From assembly GCA_035549075.1 (NCBI GenBank), contig DASZRT010000136.1, positions 37,211 to 101,210 of the forward strand: a DNA stretch of 64,000 nucleotides. Reading direction: 5' to 3'. This document shows, piece by piece, positions 38,273 to 46,532 of the stretch (position 1 is its first letter; every line of letters begins with the position of its first letter). The notes under the pieces were generated by a model. That model saw only the letters and a program-made list of their open reading frames with translations. It had not been told where the DNA came from and did no database searches. Origin of the DNA: DASZFV01 sp035549075. Its GTDB lineage: Bacteria > Myxococcota_A > Polyangia > Fen-1088. A program made the translations under genes and the position numbers.

Positions 38273-39237
38273 GGGCGCGCGCAGGGTTGGCCGCGGCTGC
38301 GATCGTGGCGGCGTTGGGCTCGGCGTGCACGGTCGGCAGCGGGTCGGGCTCGGCCAACGGCTCGCTCTTCGTGCTCGGCTGCGACGAGAGCGACTCGCTG
38401 AAGACGTCGAAGCCGTACGAGCTCTCGCCGACTTTCTTTGCCGGCGAGCCCATCGAGGACATCTGCCCGCCACCGGGCTCGTGCCCCGGCGATCACATGA
38501 ATCGCCTCACCATCCGCATGCAGCGCACGGGCAGCCAGGTCGAGGACAACGACACGCTGTACTTCGACGTGCTCGATGCGCTGCAGGTCGCGCGCTGCGT
38601 GCGCGGCGGGACGACGAACGGCGCGCCGACGTGGGACACGCGGAATGTGAGCAACCCCGACGGCACGCTCACGAACCTGCCGTGGTGCGAATGGAACGCG
38701 CCCCAGGATGCCGATGGTGGCGCCGACGGTGGCGCCGACGGTGGCGCCGATGGTGGCGCCGACGGTGGCGCCGACGGTGGCGTCGCTGACGCGGCGCTGG
38801 CGGACGGCGGCGACGTCGACGCGGCGGCCCCCACGCAAACCACCGACGCGGGCGTCGCGATCATGACGGCGCCGCACGCGCGCATCAACATCTCGACCGA
38901 GGACTACGTACGCGCGTACTTCGCGCCGCTCCACAGCTGCGGCGAGGCCAAGCTCGTCGGCATCGCGATGCCGGGCAGCTGGATCGAGTTCGCCGACTTC
39001 GGCTCGGCGGACGAATCCGGCCAGGCGCCCGACCAGCGCGATCCCGTCAGCAACGACTTCAAGGTCAACTTCGGCGAGCGCCTGCGCGCGACGTTCCACG
39101 TCGAGCTCGGCGACGAGCGCGTCGTCAACGCCCAGCACGATCGCGACCCGATCCCGTCGGCGCGCATCGGCGGCGTGCTCGACGGCTCGTTCGACTTCGA
39201 CCTCGAGCGCGGGCGCGCGGCGCAGCCGTTTCCGTGA
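38269..39237 (+). CDS. Lipoprotein with ADGG repeat linker, unknown function
   Basis: This 322-aa protein starts at the GTG overlapping the SAM hydrolase stop (GTGA). The lipobox is LGSAC at about residue 20. Two beta-rich, Cys-containing halves are joined by a linker of six ADGG units (about residues 148-171), encoded by the 12-bp tandem repeat at 38710-38781, followed by a further Ala/Asp-rich stretch. No catalytic motif is visible. It is probably surface-exposed. The acidic repeat may act as a flexible or Ca-binding spacer, which is speculative. Confidence 0.75.
   Translation: MRARAGLAAAAIVAALGSACTVGSGSGSANGSLFVLGCDESDSLKTSKPYELSPTFFAGEPIEDICPPPGSCPGDHMNRLTIRMQRTGSQVEDNDTLYFDVLDALQVARCVRGGTTNGAPTWDTRNVSNPDGTLTNLPWCEWNAPQDADGGADGGADGGADGGADGGADGGVADAALADGGDVDAAAPTQTTDAGVAIMTAPHARINISTEDYVRAYFAPLHSCGEAKLVGIAMPGSWIEFADFGSADESGQAPDQRDPVSNDFKVNFGERLRATFHVELGDERVVNAQHDRDPIPSARIGGVLDGSFDFDLERGRAAQPFP
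38710..38781 (+). repeat. Six tandem 12-bp units (ADGG codons)
   Basis: Six head-to-tail copies of GCCGAYGGTGGC in frame within the lipoprotein gene encode ADGG each. Only a synonymous C/T difference separates the units. The near-identity suggests recent slipped-strand expansion, so copy number may vary between strains. Confidence 0.85.
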
Positions 39238-39247
39238 GCGACGCTCG

Positions 39248-40564
39248 ATGAGTGCCGCCCCGCCCGATCGTCGAGCGCAGCGTGGCTTCGCCACGCCGAG
39301 CGAACGTGGGGGGCTCGGGGAGCCCTTGGGGGGGCCCGAGATAACGGTCGAGATCGAGTCGCTCGCGCCGGGTGGGGACGCCGTGGGTCGCCAGCGCGAT
39401 CCGGCGGGCGCGGCGACGGCCGCCGACGGGCGCGCGACGTTCGTGCCGCTCGCGGCGCCGGGCGAGCGCGTGCGCGCGCGCGTCGTGCGCGCGAAGGACC
39501 GCGTCGCTTGGGCCGAGCTGGTCGCGATCGAGCGGCCGGGGTCGGCGCGGATCGAGCCCGCGTGCCCGCTGTTCGGCGCTTGCGGCGGCTGCCAATGGCA
39601 GCACGTGAGCCTCGACGCCCAGCGCGCCGCGAAGAAGGCGATCGTCGAACGCGCCCTGGGGAGCGAGGTCGGCGCGGTCGTCGACGCGAGCCCCGCGTTC
39701 GGGTACCGCGATCGCGCCAAGCTCGCCGTGGGGCGGGGCGGCACGCTCGGCTTCCGCGGCCGGCGCTCGCACGACGTCGTCGACGTGCCCGCGTGCCCGC
39801 TGCTCGGGCCCGAGCTCACGCGCGCGTTGCCGGCGCTTCGCGCGCTCGCGCGCGGGCTGCCCGCCGACACCGAGCTCGAAGCGCAGGCCGGCGTCGAAGG
39901 CGTCCACATCAACGTCACGCACACCGACGCCACGGGGGCGGGCCACGCCAAGCGCGAGGTCGATCGCCTGAACGCCGCCGGCGTCGTCGGCCTCGCGAGC
40001 GCGGGCAAGCCGGCGTTCGGCGCCGCGGCCGTCGACGTCACCGAGCCGGGTGGGGCGCCGTTGCGCGTGCCCGCGAGCGGCTTCGCGCAGGTGGGCCGCG
40101 CCGCCAACGCCGCGCTCGTGCGCGTCGTAGGCGCGGCCGTCGGTCCGGCGCCGGGCGTCGTCGTCGAGCTGTGCGCGGGCAGCGGCAATTTCACGCGCCG
40201 CCTCGTCGACGTCGCGACGGCGGTGCACGCGTCGGACGCCGACCCCGGCGCCGTCGAGCGCGGCCGGCGCGCCGTCCCGCGCGCGTCCTGGTCGCTGCGT
40301 GCGCCGCAGGTCGTCGCCGACACCGTCGTGCTCGATCCGCCGCGCGAGGGCGCCGACCGCCCGACGCTCGAGGCCGCCGCGCGCGCCCGTCGCCGCGTCG
40401 TCTACGTGTCGTGCGACCCGCAGACGCTCGCGCGCGACGCGCGCCGCCTCGCCGAGGCCGGCCTGAAGCTCACGTCGGCCGTGCCCCTCGATCTCATGCC
40501 GCAGACGTTTCACGTCGAGGTCGTCGCGGTCTTCGATCGCCCATCGAGCGATTTACACGATTGA
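39248..40564 (+). CDS. 23S rRNA (uracil-C5)-methyltransferase, RlmD/RumA-like
   Basis: As drawn the protein is 438 aa. A TRAM-type beta-barrel (ITVEIESLAPGGDAVGR, about 32-90) is followed by Cys of a 4Fe-4S cluster (CPLFGACGGCQW, plus ACPLL), the SAM motif VVELCAGSGNFT, DPPREGAD, and the nucleophile Cys in VVYVSCDPQTLARD. It methylates C5 of a uridine in RNA, most likely 23S rRNA; TrmA-like tRNA activity cannot be excluded. The first 26-30 residues come from a two-hairpin repeat (copy C) and are low-complexity. A TTG start at 39326 right after the repeat is an attractive alternative. Confidence 0.88.
   Translation: MSAAPPDRRAQRGFATPSERGGLGEPLGGPEITVEIESLAPGGDAVGRQRDPAGAATAADGRATFVPLAAPGERVRARVVRAKDRVAWAELVAIERPGSARIEPACPLFGACGGCQWQHVSLDAQRAAKKAIVERALGSEVGAVVDASPAFGYRDRAKLAVGRGGTLGFRGRRSHDVVDVPACPLLGPELTRALPALRALARGLPADTELEAQAGVEGVHINVTHTDATGAGHAKREVDRLNAAGVVGLASAGKPAFGAAAVDVTEPGGAPLRVPASGFAQVGRAANAALVRVVGAAVGPAPGVVVELCAGSGNFTRRLVDVATAVHASDADPGAVERGRRAVPRASWSLRAPQVVADTVVLDPPREGADRPTLEAAARARRRVVYVSCDPQTLARDARRLAEAGLKLTSAVPLDLMPQTFHVEVVAVFDRPSSDLHD
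39272..39325. repeat. Two-hairpin dispersed repeat, copy C
   Basis: GCGTGGC-TTC-GCCACGC (39280-39296) and GGGCTC-GGG-GAGCCC (39311-39325) are perfect hairpins in the same order as in copies A and B, but with different stem bases that still pair. The left flank CGAGCGCAGCGYGGC matches copy D on its minus strand. It overlaps the annotated N-terminus of the RlmD-like gene. Confidence 0.6.
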
Positions 40565-40575
40565 CGAGATCGCGC

Positions 40576-40603
40576 TTGACCGCGCGACGCGGATAAGTAA
40601 TGT
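40576..40603 (+). promoter_or_regulatory. sigma70-type promoter of tRNA-Gly
   Basis: TTGACC (40576-40581), a 16-bp spacer and TAATGT (40598-40603) precede the tRNA by 12 bases. It lies just after the RlmD-like gene stop at 40564. Confidence 0.65.
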
Positions 40604-40615
40604 ATGCCGGCACTT

Positions 40616-40687
40616 GCGGGCGTAACTCAGTGGTAGAGTGCCACCTTGCCAAGGTGGACGTCGAGGGTTCAAGTCCCTTCGCCCGCT
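40616..40687 (+). tRNA. tRNA-Gly (anticodon GCC)
   Basis: Acceptor GCGGGCG/CGCCCGC, D arm with CTCAGTGGTAGAG, anticodon stem CCACC/GGTGG around TTGCCAA (anticodon GCC, reading GGC and GGU), and T loop TTCAAGT between GAGGG and CCCTT-type pairing form a normal cloverleaf. The discriminator is T. The next bases are CTA, so the CCA end is not encoded, unlike the tRNA-Val in this window. Confidence 0.96.
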
Positions 40688-40723
40688 CTAGATTTCGGTA
40701 GGTCTGCGTCGTCGTTCCGATCA

Positions 40724-40763
40724 CGCATCGAAGATTGGGTGCGTTCGTTGCGCCTTCGATGCG
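40724..40763 (+). promoter_or_regulatory. 10-bp perfect inverted repeat in the ThuA-like gene leader
   Basis: CGCATCGAAG (40724-40733) and CTTCGATGCG (40754-40763) are exact reverse complements with a 20-base loop. They lie between tRNA-Gly and the ThuA-like gene, ending 9 bases before its GGAGGGG ribosome binding site. It could be a tRNA terminator, an operator, or a leader hairpin that affects translation. No U-run follows. Confidence 0.45.
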
Positions 40764-40791
40764 GAGCCGTTCGGAGGGGTTTGGGGTCATC

Positions 40792-41850
40792 ATGGGCATC
40801 GTCATGGCCATCATGAGCAAGCGGGCCCGTCCCCTCGTCCTCGGTTTCGCGCTGTTCCTCGCCAACGCGGCGTGCGGTGGCGGTGGCAGCGGCTCCCCGG
40901 GAGGCGGCGGCTCGACGGGGAGCGCCGGCACCGGCCAGCCCGCAACAGGCGGCAACCCGGGCTCGGGCGGCGGGGCGGCCACGGGCGGCCAGCCTGGCGG
41001 AACAGGCGGCGACACGGCGCCCGCGAGCACGGGCGGCACGACGGGCTCGGGCGGCGCGACGGCGACGGGCGGCACGACCGGCGGCGGCGGCACAGGCGGA
41101 GCGACGTCGGCCGGCGGCTCGGGTGGCGTCGCCGCGACCGGGGGTGCCAGTGGCGGGGCGGGCGGGGCAGCGTCCGGCGGCGCCGGCGGCGCGACGGCCT
41201 CACACGGCAACAAGGTCCTCATCTACACGAAGGCGACGGGCTTCGTGCACGACTCGACGCCGACGGCGGCCGCGCAGATCACCAAGTCGTTGATGGCCTT
41301 CGGCATCACGGCCGAGACCAGCGAGGACGAGACGAAGTTCACGACCGCCGGCCTCGCGCCCTACGCGTCGATCGTTCTCCTCGCGACGACGGGCGAGCCC
41401 TTCGGCACGCCCGGCACGATGCAGATCCAGGCGCTCGTCGACTGGGTGCACGCGGGCGGCGGGCTGGTCGCCATCGAGAACGCCGACCACGCCTACGACG
41501 ACGTCGCGACCTACGTGAACCTCATCGGAGGCGACTTCAACGGCCACTCGGCCGGAACCGATACCTGCGTCGTCGACGGCACGCACCCGACGACGATGCA
41601 CCTGCCAGCCACCTTCATGGTGACCGACGAGATTTACTACACGACCAAGTTCAACACCGCGAACGTGGTCGTCCTCCGCTGCGGCTCCGACAAACGCCCC
41701 ATCTCCTGGGTCCGCCAAGAGGGCGCCGGCCGCGTCTTCTACACCGCGCTCGGCCACAACACCGTCGAGTGGACCGAGGCCTCGCCCCCGCTCGTCGACG
41801 GCCACGTCGTCCCAGGCATTCTCTGGTCCATGGGTCGCACCGTTCCGTAG
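40792..41850 (+). CDS. Secreted ThuA-like (trehalose-utilisation family) lipoprotein
   Basis: I place the start at the ATG at 40792 behind GGAGGGG; TTG at 40735 and ATGs at 40804 and 40813 are alternatives. The 352-aa product has a signal ending in a lipobox (LANAAC), a Gly/Ser/Thr/Ala linker of about 110 residues, and a C-terminal ThuA-like glutamine-amidotransferase-fold domain. That domain begins NKVLIYTKATGFVHDSTP and includes YASIVLLATTGEPF, GGGLVAIENADHAYDD and GAGRVFYTALGHN. ThuA-like domains are common in secreted carbohydrate-related proteins, where their chemistry is unsettled. It is convergent with the DUF1552 gene. Confidence 0.82.
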   Translation: MGIVMAIMSKRARPLVLGFALFLANAACGGGGSGSPGGGGSTGSAGTGQPATGGNPGSGGGAATGGQPGGTGGDTAPASTGGTTGSGGATATGGTTGGGGTGGATSAGGSGGVAATGGASGGAGGAASGGAGGATASHGNKVLIYTKATGFVHDSTPTAAAQITKSLMAFGITAETSEDETKFTTAGLAPYASIVLLATTGEPFGTPGTMQIQALVDWVHAGGGLVAIENADHAYDDVATYVNLIGGDFNGHSAGTDTCVVDGTHPTTMHLPATFMVTDEIYYTTKFNTANVVVLRCGSDKRPISWVRQEGAGRVFYTALGHNTVEWTEASPPLVDGHVVPGILWSMGRTVP

Positions 41851-41874
41851 TTCGCAGTCCAGAGCGAGCAACGC

Positions 41875-41964
41875 GAGCGAGTTCAATGACGGGAGGCGCG
41901 GCTTCGCCGCGCCGGCGTCGTGCTGAGCAAGGGGAGGGGCCGCGGGAGGGGCGGAGCCCCTTCC
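41875..41964. repeat. Two-hairpin dispersed repeat, copy B
   Basis: The same two hairpins as copy A are present, GGCGCGGC-TTC-GCCGCGCC (41895-41913) and GGGGC-GGA-GCCCC (41948-41960), with 24- and 25-bp blocks identical to the copy 40 kb away. It fills the convergent gap between the ThuA-like gene (stop 41850) and the DUF1552 gene (stop 41983), so it may also end transcription from both sides. Confidence 0.75.
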
Positions 41965-41982
41965 GCGCGCGCGAAGCGCGGG

Positions 41983-43437
41983 TCAGCCCGCGCGCAACTC
42001 GGGCAGGCCGCCTTTGCAGAACTTCGGGTCGCCGAAGGTCTTGGACGAGATGCCCAAGGCGTTCTGGCAGGTGACCCAGAGGTCCGAGAGGCTGGCGTTC
42101 ATCGGGTTCTGCTGGTTCGGGATCGCGTTCGCGCCCTCGACCTCGTTCCCGACGAACGGGTACTTGATGTACTGACCCAGCTTCATGCCCAGGCCTTTGC
42201 CGCCGCCGACGACGGTCACCATGTTGCTCTGGTTGTGACCCTCGGTGATCTCGCTGACCCACGCGATGATCGTCGTGTCGAGCACGCCGAGCTTCTTGAG
42301 CGCGTTCATCTGGTAAGCGAACTGAGTCGCGTACCAGGTGTCGATCGCCACCCAGCGATCGCCGCTGGCCGCGCCGAAGCTGTAGTGGCTGACGCTGTGG
42401 TGCGAAGGCGAGCCCGTGTTGGCGCCCACGTCGTAGCCCTCGGACGCGCCCTGCCACTGGATCGTCGCCACGCGCCGCGTGCCGCAGGCGAACGCCGTCG
42501 CGATCATGTCCATCCAAAGCTGACCGCGCGTGTTCATCTGGTCGACGAGACCGTCGGGTGACTTGTCGTCGGGTTGCACGTGGTTCGACGGCGGGACCGA
42601 CGTGATGCGCGTGTTCAGCGGGCTGGCGTCGCACGTGCCGGGGATCGTCGTCGTCTGCGTGACCTTCTGCTGAATCGACGCGAGCGAGTCGAGGTACGTG
42701 TCGAGGTGCGCGCGGTCGTTGCTGTTGATGCGCGAGCGGAAGGTCGAGATGTCGCCCTTCACGAAGTCGAGGATGCTCTGGTTGCGCGCGCGCGCCCGCG
42801 CGAGCGCCGCCATCTGGTCGCTGGTCTGCGCCTGGCCCGTGAGGCCGCCGAACAGATCGGTGAACGTGCCGCTGAAGTCCTTCGTGAACGGCTCGTTGAC
42901 GCCCGACGAGCGCCAGCTGAGGAACGTGCGCCACTGGGGAGCGTCGCGGTACGGATCGACGGCGACGACGACGGGGCGCTGGTTGAACGCCATGCCGACC
43001 GATTGGTCGATCGACGGGCCGTAGCCCGTGAACTGGCCCTTGTCCGTCTCTGTGCCGCCCATGCCCTGGCAGGTGAGGATGCGGCAGATGTCCTGGTGGC
43101 TGGCGATGAACGTCGGCGACTTGAGGTTGAGGCCCTTGATGACGGCGACGTCGCTCTGCAGCGGCGCGAGCGGCGTGAGCGACTTGCCGAGCGTCATGTC
43201 GGTGCCCGTACCGCCCGACGACGTCGTCGCGTCGAAGCAAACCGACGTGACGTTGTTCTCGGTGAGCGAGCGCTTGTGGCCGTTCGGCGTGAAGAAGATG
43301 ATCAAGTTGCCCGCGGGCGCCGCCTGCGCCATCGAGGCCCGGTGGTTCACGAAGGGCGCCAGGATCACCGTCCCGGCGCCGAGCCCCTTGAGCAGGTCAC
43401 GGCGGGAGAAGCGAAGCGTCGATGATCTGCGGCTCAT
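41983..43437 (-). CDS. DUF1552 family Tat-exported protein
   Basis: This 484-aa protein starts at the ATG overlapping the DUF1592 stop (ATGA). It has a twin-arginine signal (FSRRDLLKGLGAGTVILAPF). Family features include LIIFFTPNGH near the N-terminus and Asp/His-rich segments (SHQDICRILTCQGMGG; HHSVSHY; EITEGHNQSN). DUF1552 proteins, found mostly in Planctomycetes and Myxococcota, belong to the alkaline-phosphatase/sulfatase-like DUF1501 group by fold prediction and are almost always encoded beside a DUF1592 cytochrome-like protein, as here. The biochemical role is unknown. Tat export implies folding, perhaps with a metal, before export. Confidence 0.9.
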   Translation of the reverse strand: MSRRSSTLRFSRRDLLKGLGAGTVILAPFVNHRASMAQAAPAGNLIIFFTPNGHKRSLTENNVTSVCFDATTSSGGTGTDMTLGKSLTPLAPLQSDVAVIKGLNLKSPTFIASHQDICRILTCQGMGGTETDKGQFTGYGPSIDQSVGMAFNQRPVVVAVDPYRDAPQWRTFLSWRSSGVNEPFTKDFSGTFTDLFGGLTGQAQTSDQMAALARARARNQSILDFVKGDISTFRSRINSNDRAHLDTYLDSLASIQQKVTQTTTIPGTCDASPLNTRITSVPPSNHVQPDDKSPDGLVDQMNTRGQLWMDMIATAFACGTRRVATIQWQGASEGYDVGANTGSPSHHSVSHYSFGAASGDRWVAIDTWYATQFAYQMNALKKLGVLDTTIIAWVSEITEGHNQSNMVTVVGGGKGLGMKLGQYIKYPFVGNEVEGANAIPNQQNPMNASLSDLWVTCQNALGISSKTFGDPKFCKGGLPELRAG

Positions 43438-45212
43438 TGGTGAATCCTCTTGTACGCGGGCGCGTTGGCCAGTGAAGCGAACAGGTTGGTGATCCCGCCC
43501 CCCTTGCTCGTGACGTAGTCGCCCATGCTGCGAATCGTGCAGCTCTCTTGGTCGAAGCCGACGCCACGGCCGAACGCGAAGCTCGCGAACTGCTGCGTGA
43601 AGCAGTACTGCGCGATCTGGCTGCCGCCCAGCTTGTTCGCCATGTCTACGACGCCCTGGTAGTCGCCGTTGGCGTCGCCCGCGCCCGTGAGCGTGACCGT
43701 CGTGTCGATCGGCTTCGAGATCGGCGCCGGGTACTGCGTGCGGAACTTGCCGTTGGCGTCGTAGGCCTCGAACGAGAGGCCGATGGGCTGGAACGCCTGG
43801 TGGCAAGCATTGCAGCCGGTCATCGTCATCTTGAAGAGATCGTAGTTCTCGCGCGCCGTCGCGTTGTCGCCCGCGAGCTGGATCTGCGCCGGGTTCGGCA
43901 CGAAGCCGGCCGGCGGCGGGGGAGGCGTCTCGCACAGGATGCGCTCGCGCACCAGGAGGCCGCGGTGGATGACCGTGGCCGCCTGCGAAGGCGCCGACGT
44001 CTGGCCCAGCATGCTGGCGCTCGTGAGGAAACCCGCGCGCTGCGTGGGATCGAGCGTCAGCTTGCCGGTGGAGTCGGGCTTCGCCGAGCCGTAGACCGCG
44101 GCGAGCGTCGTGTCCGTCGTGTACGTGTACGGCGCCGTCATGAGGTCCTTGAACGTGCCGTTCGCGCTCCACACGACGTTGGTGAAGAACGTCATCGCCT
44201 CGTTGAACATCGAGAGCGACATGCCCGGCGACGTCGGCTGCTGGCCGAGCGCGAGGTACTCCTGCCAGAAGCTCGCGAGCTTCGCTTTCGCGCCCGGCAG
44301 GCCCGTGAGGCGAATCGCCTGCGTCTCACGCTGCGCGGGATCCGAGAGCTGGCCGGCCGCCGCGGCCGCCTGCAGCGTCGCGTCCGGCGGCATGTCGGCG
44401 ATCGTGTACGAGAGCATCGACGCGATCTCGTCGCCCGTGAGGTCGACCGTGCCCGGCTTGCTGTTGCCGAGCTCGGTCCGGTAGATGAAGTTGGGCGACA
44501 GCATCATCGCCTTGAGGATCGACGTGACCGCCGTCTGCGCCGGGTCCAGCTTCGACTCGCTGTTGAGGTACGTCGCGTAAGACGACGTCTCGGCCGCCGA
44601 GAGCGCGCGGCGGAACATCTTCTGGCCGTACGCGGCCGCGAAGGTCTGTCCGCACGTCGTCGCGATGGGCGCCGTCGCGAGGCAGGGGAACGCCGTGAGC
44701 GCGCCGGGCGCCGCCGCCGAAGCCGCCGCGTCGGCCGCGTCCCAGTAGCTCGACGCGAGCGGGAACGTGACCTTGTTGTCGGTCGAGTCGTCGCTGAAGC
44801 CCGTGATGGGGTCGACGGTGTCGCCGGGGAATGACGTCACGTCGGGCGCGGTCACGCCGAGCGCCGCCGTGACCGTGTTCTTCCACTGCGTCGCCGAGAG
44901 CCGCCAGATGCGCGTGGCCGGGAACGCCGTCGGGGCCGCGGAGCAGTCCGCCGCCTTGAGGTCGTCGTACCAGGTCAGGCTCGGCGGCGACGTCGGGGAG
45001 CTGATGACGTTGCCTCCAGCGCCAGGGTTGGTGGAGGCGGTGCCGCCGGATCCGGTGTTGCTGCCGGAACCATTCGTGCCGCCGTTGCCGCTGCCCGGGT
45101 GGCCGCCGCTGATGTCGCCGGCGGCGCAGGCCGAGAAGGCCAAGCCGAGCGACAGTCCGAGCGCCAAACGAGACAGCGGCCGAAGGCTTTGCTTCAGCTC
45201 GTTCACAATCAT
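43434..45212 (-). CDS. DUF1592-family haem-motif lipoprotein (DUF1587/1595/1592/1588/1585)
   Basis: I use the ATG at 45212 (592 aa); ATGs further out to 45260 and a GTG at 45206 with AGGAG 9 bases upstream are alternatives. A lipobox-like FSAC is followed by a Gly/Ser/Asn linker, then the planctomycete-type domains. RIWRLSATQWKNTVTAALGV is the DUF1587-like block; the DUF1595 region ends SILKAMMLSPNFIYRTELG; HRGLLVRERILCETPPPPP is DUF1588; and GCNACHQAFQPIGLSFEAYDANG carries a CxxCH haem-binding motif. The last 75 residues (DUF1585) end in RSMGDYV. It overlaps the DUF1552 gene. Probably an envelope redox partner of that protein. Confidence 0.88.
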   Translation of the reverse strand: MIVNELKQSLRPLSRLALGLSLGLAFSACAAGDISGGHPGSGNGGTNGSGSNTGSGGTASTNPGAGGNVISSPTSPPSLTWYDDLKAADCSAAPTAFPATRIWRLSATQWKNTVTAALGVTAPDVTSFPGDTVDPITGFSDDSTDNKVTFPLASSYWDAADAAASAAAPGALTAFPCLATAPIATTCGQTFAAAYGQKMFRRALSAAETSSYATYLNSESKLDPAQTAVTSILKAMMLSPNFIYRTELGNSKPGTVDLTGDEIASMLSYTIADMPPDATLQAAAAAGQLSDPAQRETQAIRLTGLPGAKAKLASFWQEYLALGQQPTSPGMSLSMFNEAMTFFTNVVWSANGTFKDLMTAPYTYTTDTTLAAVYGSAKPDSTGKLTLDPTQRAGFLTSASMLGQTSAPSQAATVIHRGLLVRERILCETPPPPPAGFVPNPAQIQLAGDNATARENYDLFKMTMTGCNACHQAFQPIGLSFEAYDANGKFRTQYPAPISKPIDTTVTLTGAGDANGDYQGVVDMANKLGGSQIAQYCFTQQFASFAFGRGVGFDQESCTIRSMGDYVTSKGGGITNLFASLANAPAYKRIHQ

Positions 45213-45312
45213 GAGCTCCTGGGGGGTCTTCATGTTAGCTGCCGGACCCTGAACCCACACTCCACCCGTCGCGTATAGATAGAGTACCGATCTCGTCGGA
45301 AAGGGTCGTGCA

Positions 45313-45350
45313 CGAGAGGCACTTCGGATGAAACACTCCGTCGCCTCTCG
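45313..45350. promoter_or_regulatory. Inverted repeat in the DUF1592 / GH16 divergent region
   Basis: CGAGAGGC (45313-45320) and GCCTCTCG (45343-45350) are perfect reverse complements, 22 bases apart. The hexamer CGGATG occurs inside and just after them (twice), and AGCAC/GTGCT pairs a little downstream. The 221-base gap (45213-45433) must hold promoters for both divergent genes. I cannot identify clear -35/-10 boxes. Confidence 0.35.
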
Positions 45351-45433
45351 GATGTAAGCACATAGCCTACGTGCTCCATCTCACGAGCCGAAGGCCCTTC
45401 TTGAGCGTCTTCTTGAGCATCTTGGAAAGAAAC

Positions 45434-46531
45434 ATGGATTATCGTTCACGCTTCTTGTGGCTGGGCGCGTGCGTCGCGCTCGCGGTTTCTCCCCTCGTCG
45501 CTTGTTCGTCGAGTGGATCCAAGCCTCCTCCGGGGACGGGAGGCCAAACCGGCTCGGGCGGAACGACGGGAACGGGGGGAGCTTCGTCGGCGGGTGGGTC
45601 CACGGGCGCAGGCGGCGACACCTCGGCGACGGGCGGGACGACGGCCCCCGGCACGGGCGGCAGCTCGGCCGGTGGCTCGACCGGCTCGGGCGGCGCGACG
45701 GGTGGAGGCGGGTCGACCGGCGATCCGATGGACGCGGGCGCCGATGGAGACGCGGGCGCCGTCGTGACCGACGGGGGCAACCCGCTCGCGAACTGGGTGC
45801 TCACCTGGAGCGACGAGTTCAACGGCGCGGCCGGCACGAAGCCCGACTCGAAGTACTGGGGCTATGACCTCGGCGGTGGCGGCTGGGGCGTCTCGCAGCT
45901 CCAGGTCTACACGAACGCCGCCGCGAACGCGTCGATGGACGGCAACGGCAACCTCGCGGTCGTCGCCATCAAGGACGCGCAGGGCAACTTCACGTCGGCG
46001 CGCCTCAAGACGCAGGGGAAGTTCGAGCAGGCGTACGGCCGCTTCGAGATTCGCACCAAGATCGCGACGGGCAACGGGATGTGGCCGGCGTTCTGGATGC
46101 TGGGAAACAACTTCGGCCCGACGCCCTGGCCCGACTGCGGCGAGATCGACATCATGGAAGTGAAGGGCCAACTGCCCTACACGAACCTCGGCAGCCTTCA
46201 CGGGCCGGGCTATTCGGGCATGCACCCGCTCACGGGGCACACGTCGTTGCCCGACGGGGGGCCTTCGCTGTCGGACGACTTCCACACCTACGCGATCGAG
46301 TGGGAGACCGACGTCGTGCGCTTCTACCTCGACGACGTTTTGTACGAGACGCAGACGCCGGCCAACATCCCGACCGACGCGGGCGCGGGCGCGCATTGGG
46401 TGTATGACCACCCGTTCTTCATCCTGCTGAACCTCGCCGTCGGCGGGCGCTTCCCCGGCTCGCCCGACGGGACGACGTTCCCGCAGACGATGCTCGTCGA
46501 CTACATCCGCGTCTACTCACGCCCGAAGTGA
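45434..46531 (+). CDS. Secreted family 16 glycoside hydrolase (beta-glucanase) lipoprotein
   Basis: I start at the ATG at 45434 (MDYRSRFLWLG) with GGAAAG upstream, giving 365 aa; an ATG at 45371 is upstream but poor. The signal ends in a lipobox (SPLVAC). A Gly/Ser/Thr linker (about 28-95) leads to a GH16 jelly-roll domain: WSDEFNGAAGTKPDSKYW, FEQAYGRFEIRTKIATGNGMWPAFWML as landmarks at 195-222, and the catalytic signature GEIDIMEVKG with nucleophile and acid/base Glu near 237 and 242. It hydrolyses internal beta-1,3 (or mixed) glucan bonds, such as laminarin or fungal wall glucan. Confidence 0.93.
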   Translation: MDYRSRFLWLGACVALAVSPLVACSSSGSKPPPGTGGQTGSGGTTGTGGASSAGGSTGAGGDTSATGGTTAPGTGGSSAGGSTGSGGATGGGGSTGDPMDAGADGDAGAVVTDGGNPLANWVLTWSDEFNGAAGTKPDSKYWGYDLGGGGWGVSQLQVYTNAAANASMDGNGNLAVVAIKDAQGNFTSARLKTQGKFEQAYGRFEIRTKIATGNGMWPAFWMLGNNFGPTPWPDCGEIDIMEVKGQLPYTNLGSLHGPGYSGMHPLTGHTSLPDGGPSLSDDFHTYAIEWETDVVRFYLDDVLYETQTPANIPTDAGAGAHWVYDHPFFILLNLAVGGRFPGSPDGTTFPQTMLVDYIRVYSRPK

Positions 46532-46532
46532 G

